Below are positions 33,747 to 35,131 of a DNA stretch of 35,131 bases, piece after piece. Source of the stretch: Verrucomicrobiota bacterium (lineage in GTDB: Bacteria; Verrucomicrobiota; Verrucomicrobiia; Verrucomicrobiales; Akkermansiaceae); the NCBI GenBank assembly GCA_004293285.1, contig RDYF01000031.1:1-35131 (forward strand). Direction: 5' to 3'. The translations under genes were made by a program, and so were the position numbers. Position 1 is the stretch's first letter; the number at the start of each line of letters is the position of its first letter. The notes under the pieces were generated by a model, which saw nothing but the letters and a program-made list of their open reading frames with translations, was not told the DNA's origin and did no database searches.

Positions 33747-35131
33747 ATGAGCGACTCCACTACGGCCCCTGCGGAAATCAAGCTACCCAAAGACCTTGCT
33801 GCCGAAAAAGGCATGGTCAACGTGCAAATCGACGGTGTCTGGCACCAGTTCCCGCGTGGAACTCGGATGATCGAAGCCTGTCGCTCGGTGCAAGTCGAGG
33901 TCCCGCATTATTGCTATCACCCAAAGCTCTCTGCTCCCGGCAATTGCCGCATGTGTTTGGTGCAAATGGGCATGCCGCCTCGCCCCGCACCCGGACAAGA
34001 GCCGACTCGTGACGAACAAGGCTACGAACCCATCGGCTGGATGCCTCGCCCGGTCATTGCTTGCGCCAACACCGTCAGCGAAAACATGGGCATTCGCACC
34101 AAGGGCGAGCTGGTGGAAAAATGCCGCGAAGGTGTGATGGAATTCCTGCTCATCAATCACCCGCTCGATTGCCCCATTTGCGACCAAGCGGGCGAGTGCC
34201 GACTCCAAGAATTCTCGGTCGGCTTCGGACGCGGTTCTTCGCGCTTTGTCGACCTCAAAGTCAAGAAGCCCAAAAACGTCGATATCGGCCCACGCATCCG
34301 ACTCGACGATGAGCGTTGCATCATGTGCAGCCGCTGCATTCGTTTTATGGATGAAGTCGCCGGCGACCCGGTTCTCGGCTTTACCCAACGCGGCACGCAC
34401 ACCACTCTGACCGTGCATCCAGGTCGTTTGCTCGATTCGAATTACTCGCTCAATACCGCCTTCTTGAAAGAAACCAAGAGCATCGACGTCAACTGCGGCA
34501 CGGGCACGAACATTACGATCTGGACCCGCAGCAACAAAATCCATCGCATTACGCCACGTCAAAACGACGAGGTTAATTCGTGCTGGATGCCGGATTCGCA
34601 CCGTCTCAACTTCCATTATGTCGATAGCGATGCCCGCCTCACTGAGCCACTGTCACGCGGAGAAAATGGCACGCATGAAGCCACTACATGGAGCAAAGCG
34701 ATGGCACAAATCGCTGCCAAGTGCACGGGTTATCAGGCAAACCAAATCGCCGTGATTGGGTCGGGCCGCATGACCAACGAAGAACTTTTCCTCACGCAGA
34801 CTTTGTCGCAGAAACTCGGCAACACTGCTCTCAGCTTGGTGCCGCGCAGTGGCGAGGCCGACCATCTTTTGATCGCGGCCGATCGCAATCCGAACACCAC
34901 GGGTGCGCAACTGATTTGGAAAAAGGCTGCGCCAGCGGCTTCACTCGACGCCATCCGAGACGGCGTGCGCAATGGTCAAATCAAGGTGCTTTTCTCATTC
35001 GGAGAAGACCTGATCACCGATGCCGGATTTACTGCAGCGGAGTTGGCGAAGCTCGACTTCCACGTGCACAGCCACATCCTCGCCAACCCCACCGCGCAAG
35101 TGGCCGACTTGGTCTTGCCGGCGTCCGCCTT
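33747..35131 (+). CDS. nuoG: NADH-quinone oxidoreductase subunit G (partial; internal segment missing)
   Basis: The first 461 codons; the frame is open to the window edge. NuoG carries the iron-sulfur wire of complex I. The [2Fe-2S] ligands are C56, C67, C70 and C106. The His-ligated cluster has H138, C142, C145 and C151 (INHPLDCPICDQAGECRLQE). A further cluster begins with C191, C194 and C197 (CIMCSRC). Its fourth ligand normally lies in a DICPVGAL segment after YSLNT. Here T237 is followed directly by AFLKETKSIDVNCGTGTN, so about 21 residues, including that Cys, appear to be absent without a frame change. Downstream, ITPRQNDEVNSCWM and the molybdopterin-type domain are normal. The gene starts a transcription unit with its own promoter. 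Confidence 0.88.
   Translation, partial: MSDSTTAPAEIKLPKDLAAEKGMVNVQIDGVWHQFPRGTRMIEACRSVQVEVPHYCYHPKLSAPGNCRMCLVQMGMPPRPAPGQEPTRDEQGYEPIGWMPRPVIACANTVSENMGIRTKGELVEKCREGVMEFLLINHPLDCPICDQAGECRLQEFSVGFGRGSSRFVDLKVKKPKNVDIGPRIRLDDERCIMCSRCIRFMDEVAGDPVLGFTQRGTHTTLTVHPGRLLDSNYSLNTAFLKETKSIDVNCGTGTNITIWTRSNKIHRITPRQNDEVNSCWMPDSHRLNFHYVDSDARLTEPLSRGENGTHEATTWSKAMAQIAAKCTGYQANQIAVIGSGRMTNEELFLTQTLSQKLGNTALSLVPRSGEADHLLIAADRNPNTTGAQLIWKKAAPAASLDAIRDGVRNGQIKVLFSFGEDLITDAGFTAAELAKLDFHVHSHILANPTAQVADLVLPASA

Noticed and set aside
1-35131. CRISPR array, transposase or prophage genes
   Set aside because: No regularly spaced identical repeats were seen, and no protein with transposase, integrase or phage structural motifs.

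Overview
The window looks like a chromosomal segment of a Verrucomicrobiota bacterium. This is judged from gene content and protein style, not from any search: a complete Bat (aerotolerance-type) operon, a PEP-CTERM protein with a short Arg/Lys-rich tail, a type II (eukaryote-like) glutamine synthetase, a GldF/GldG-like transport cluster followed by a DUF4340 protein, a YlbF-family protein with a Gly/Cys tail, and a NuoG of the CGTGTN type. Coding density is high. Several starts are GTG or TTG, and Shine-Dalgarno sequences are weak or absent.

Positions 1-3300 are accessory. Two minus-strand genes of unknown function, both with PD-(D/E)XK-like nuclease motifs, are each followed by a long imperfect hairpin that resembles an integron attC site, so they look like gene cassettes. 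Next comes a VapC45-like/DUF433 toxin-antitoxin pair with a well-formed promoter that predicts a nearly leaderless mRNA. A non-coding stretch with dispersed and inverted repeats separates this part from the core genes.

Positions 3640-11481 hold one tightly coupled plus-strand operon: moxR, DUF58, a DUF4381-like membrane protein, batA, batB, a BatC-like TPR gene and a BatD-BatE fusion. The C-terminal membrane anchor expected on BatB lies in a different frame, joined to the BatC-like protein.

Positions 11457-15242 (minus) carry a small conserved protein of unknown function, thiG and recQ. Positions 15389-20561 (plus) carry an NAD-dependent epimerase-like gene and a permease/GldG/DUF4340 cluster with no ATPase gene beside it. 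A serine beta-lactamase-family gene faces it on the minus strand.

Positions 21778-28686 (plus) hold aroB, an HtrA-like protease with PDZ domains, a catalytically dead HtrA-like paralogue, and a sensor kinase/response regulator pair whose sensor region looks like repeated OB-fold domains. A PEP-CTERM protein gene with a strong terminator follows.

Positions 30087-32100 (minus) encode a dCMP-deaminase-like enzyme, the YlbF-like protein and glutamine synthetase II. The last has a textbook -24/-12 (sigma-54) promoter and a terminator. Positions 32286 to the end (plus) encode a PP2C phosphatase, a DUF1810 protein and the first 461 codons of nuoG, which appears to lack a segment carrying one iron-sulfur ligand.

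No tRNA, rRNA, CRISPR array, transposase or integrase gene was seen.
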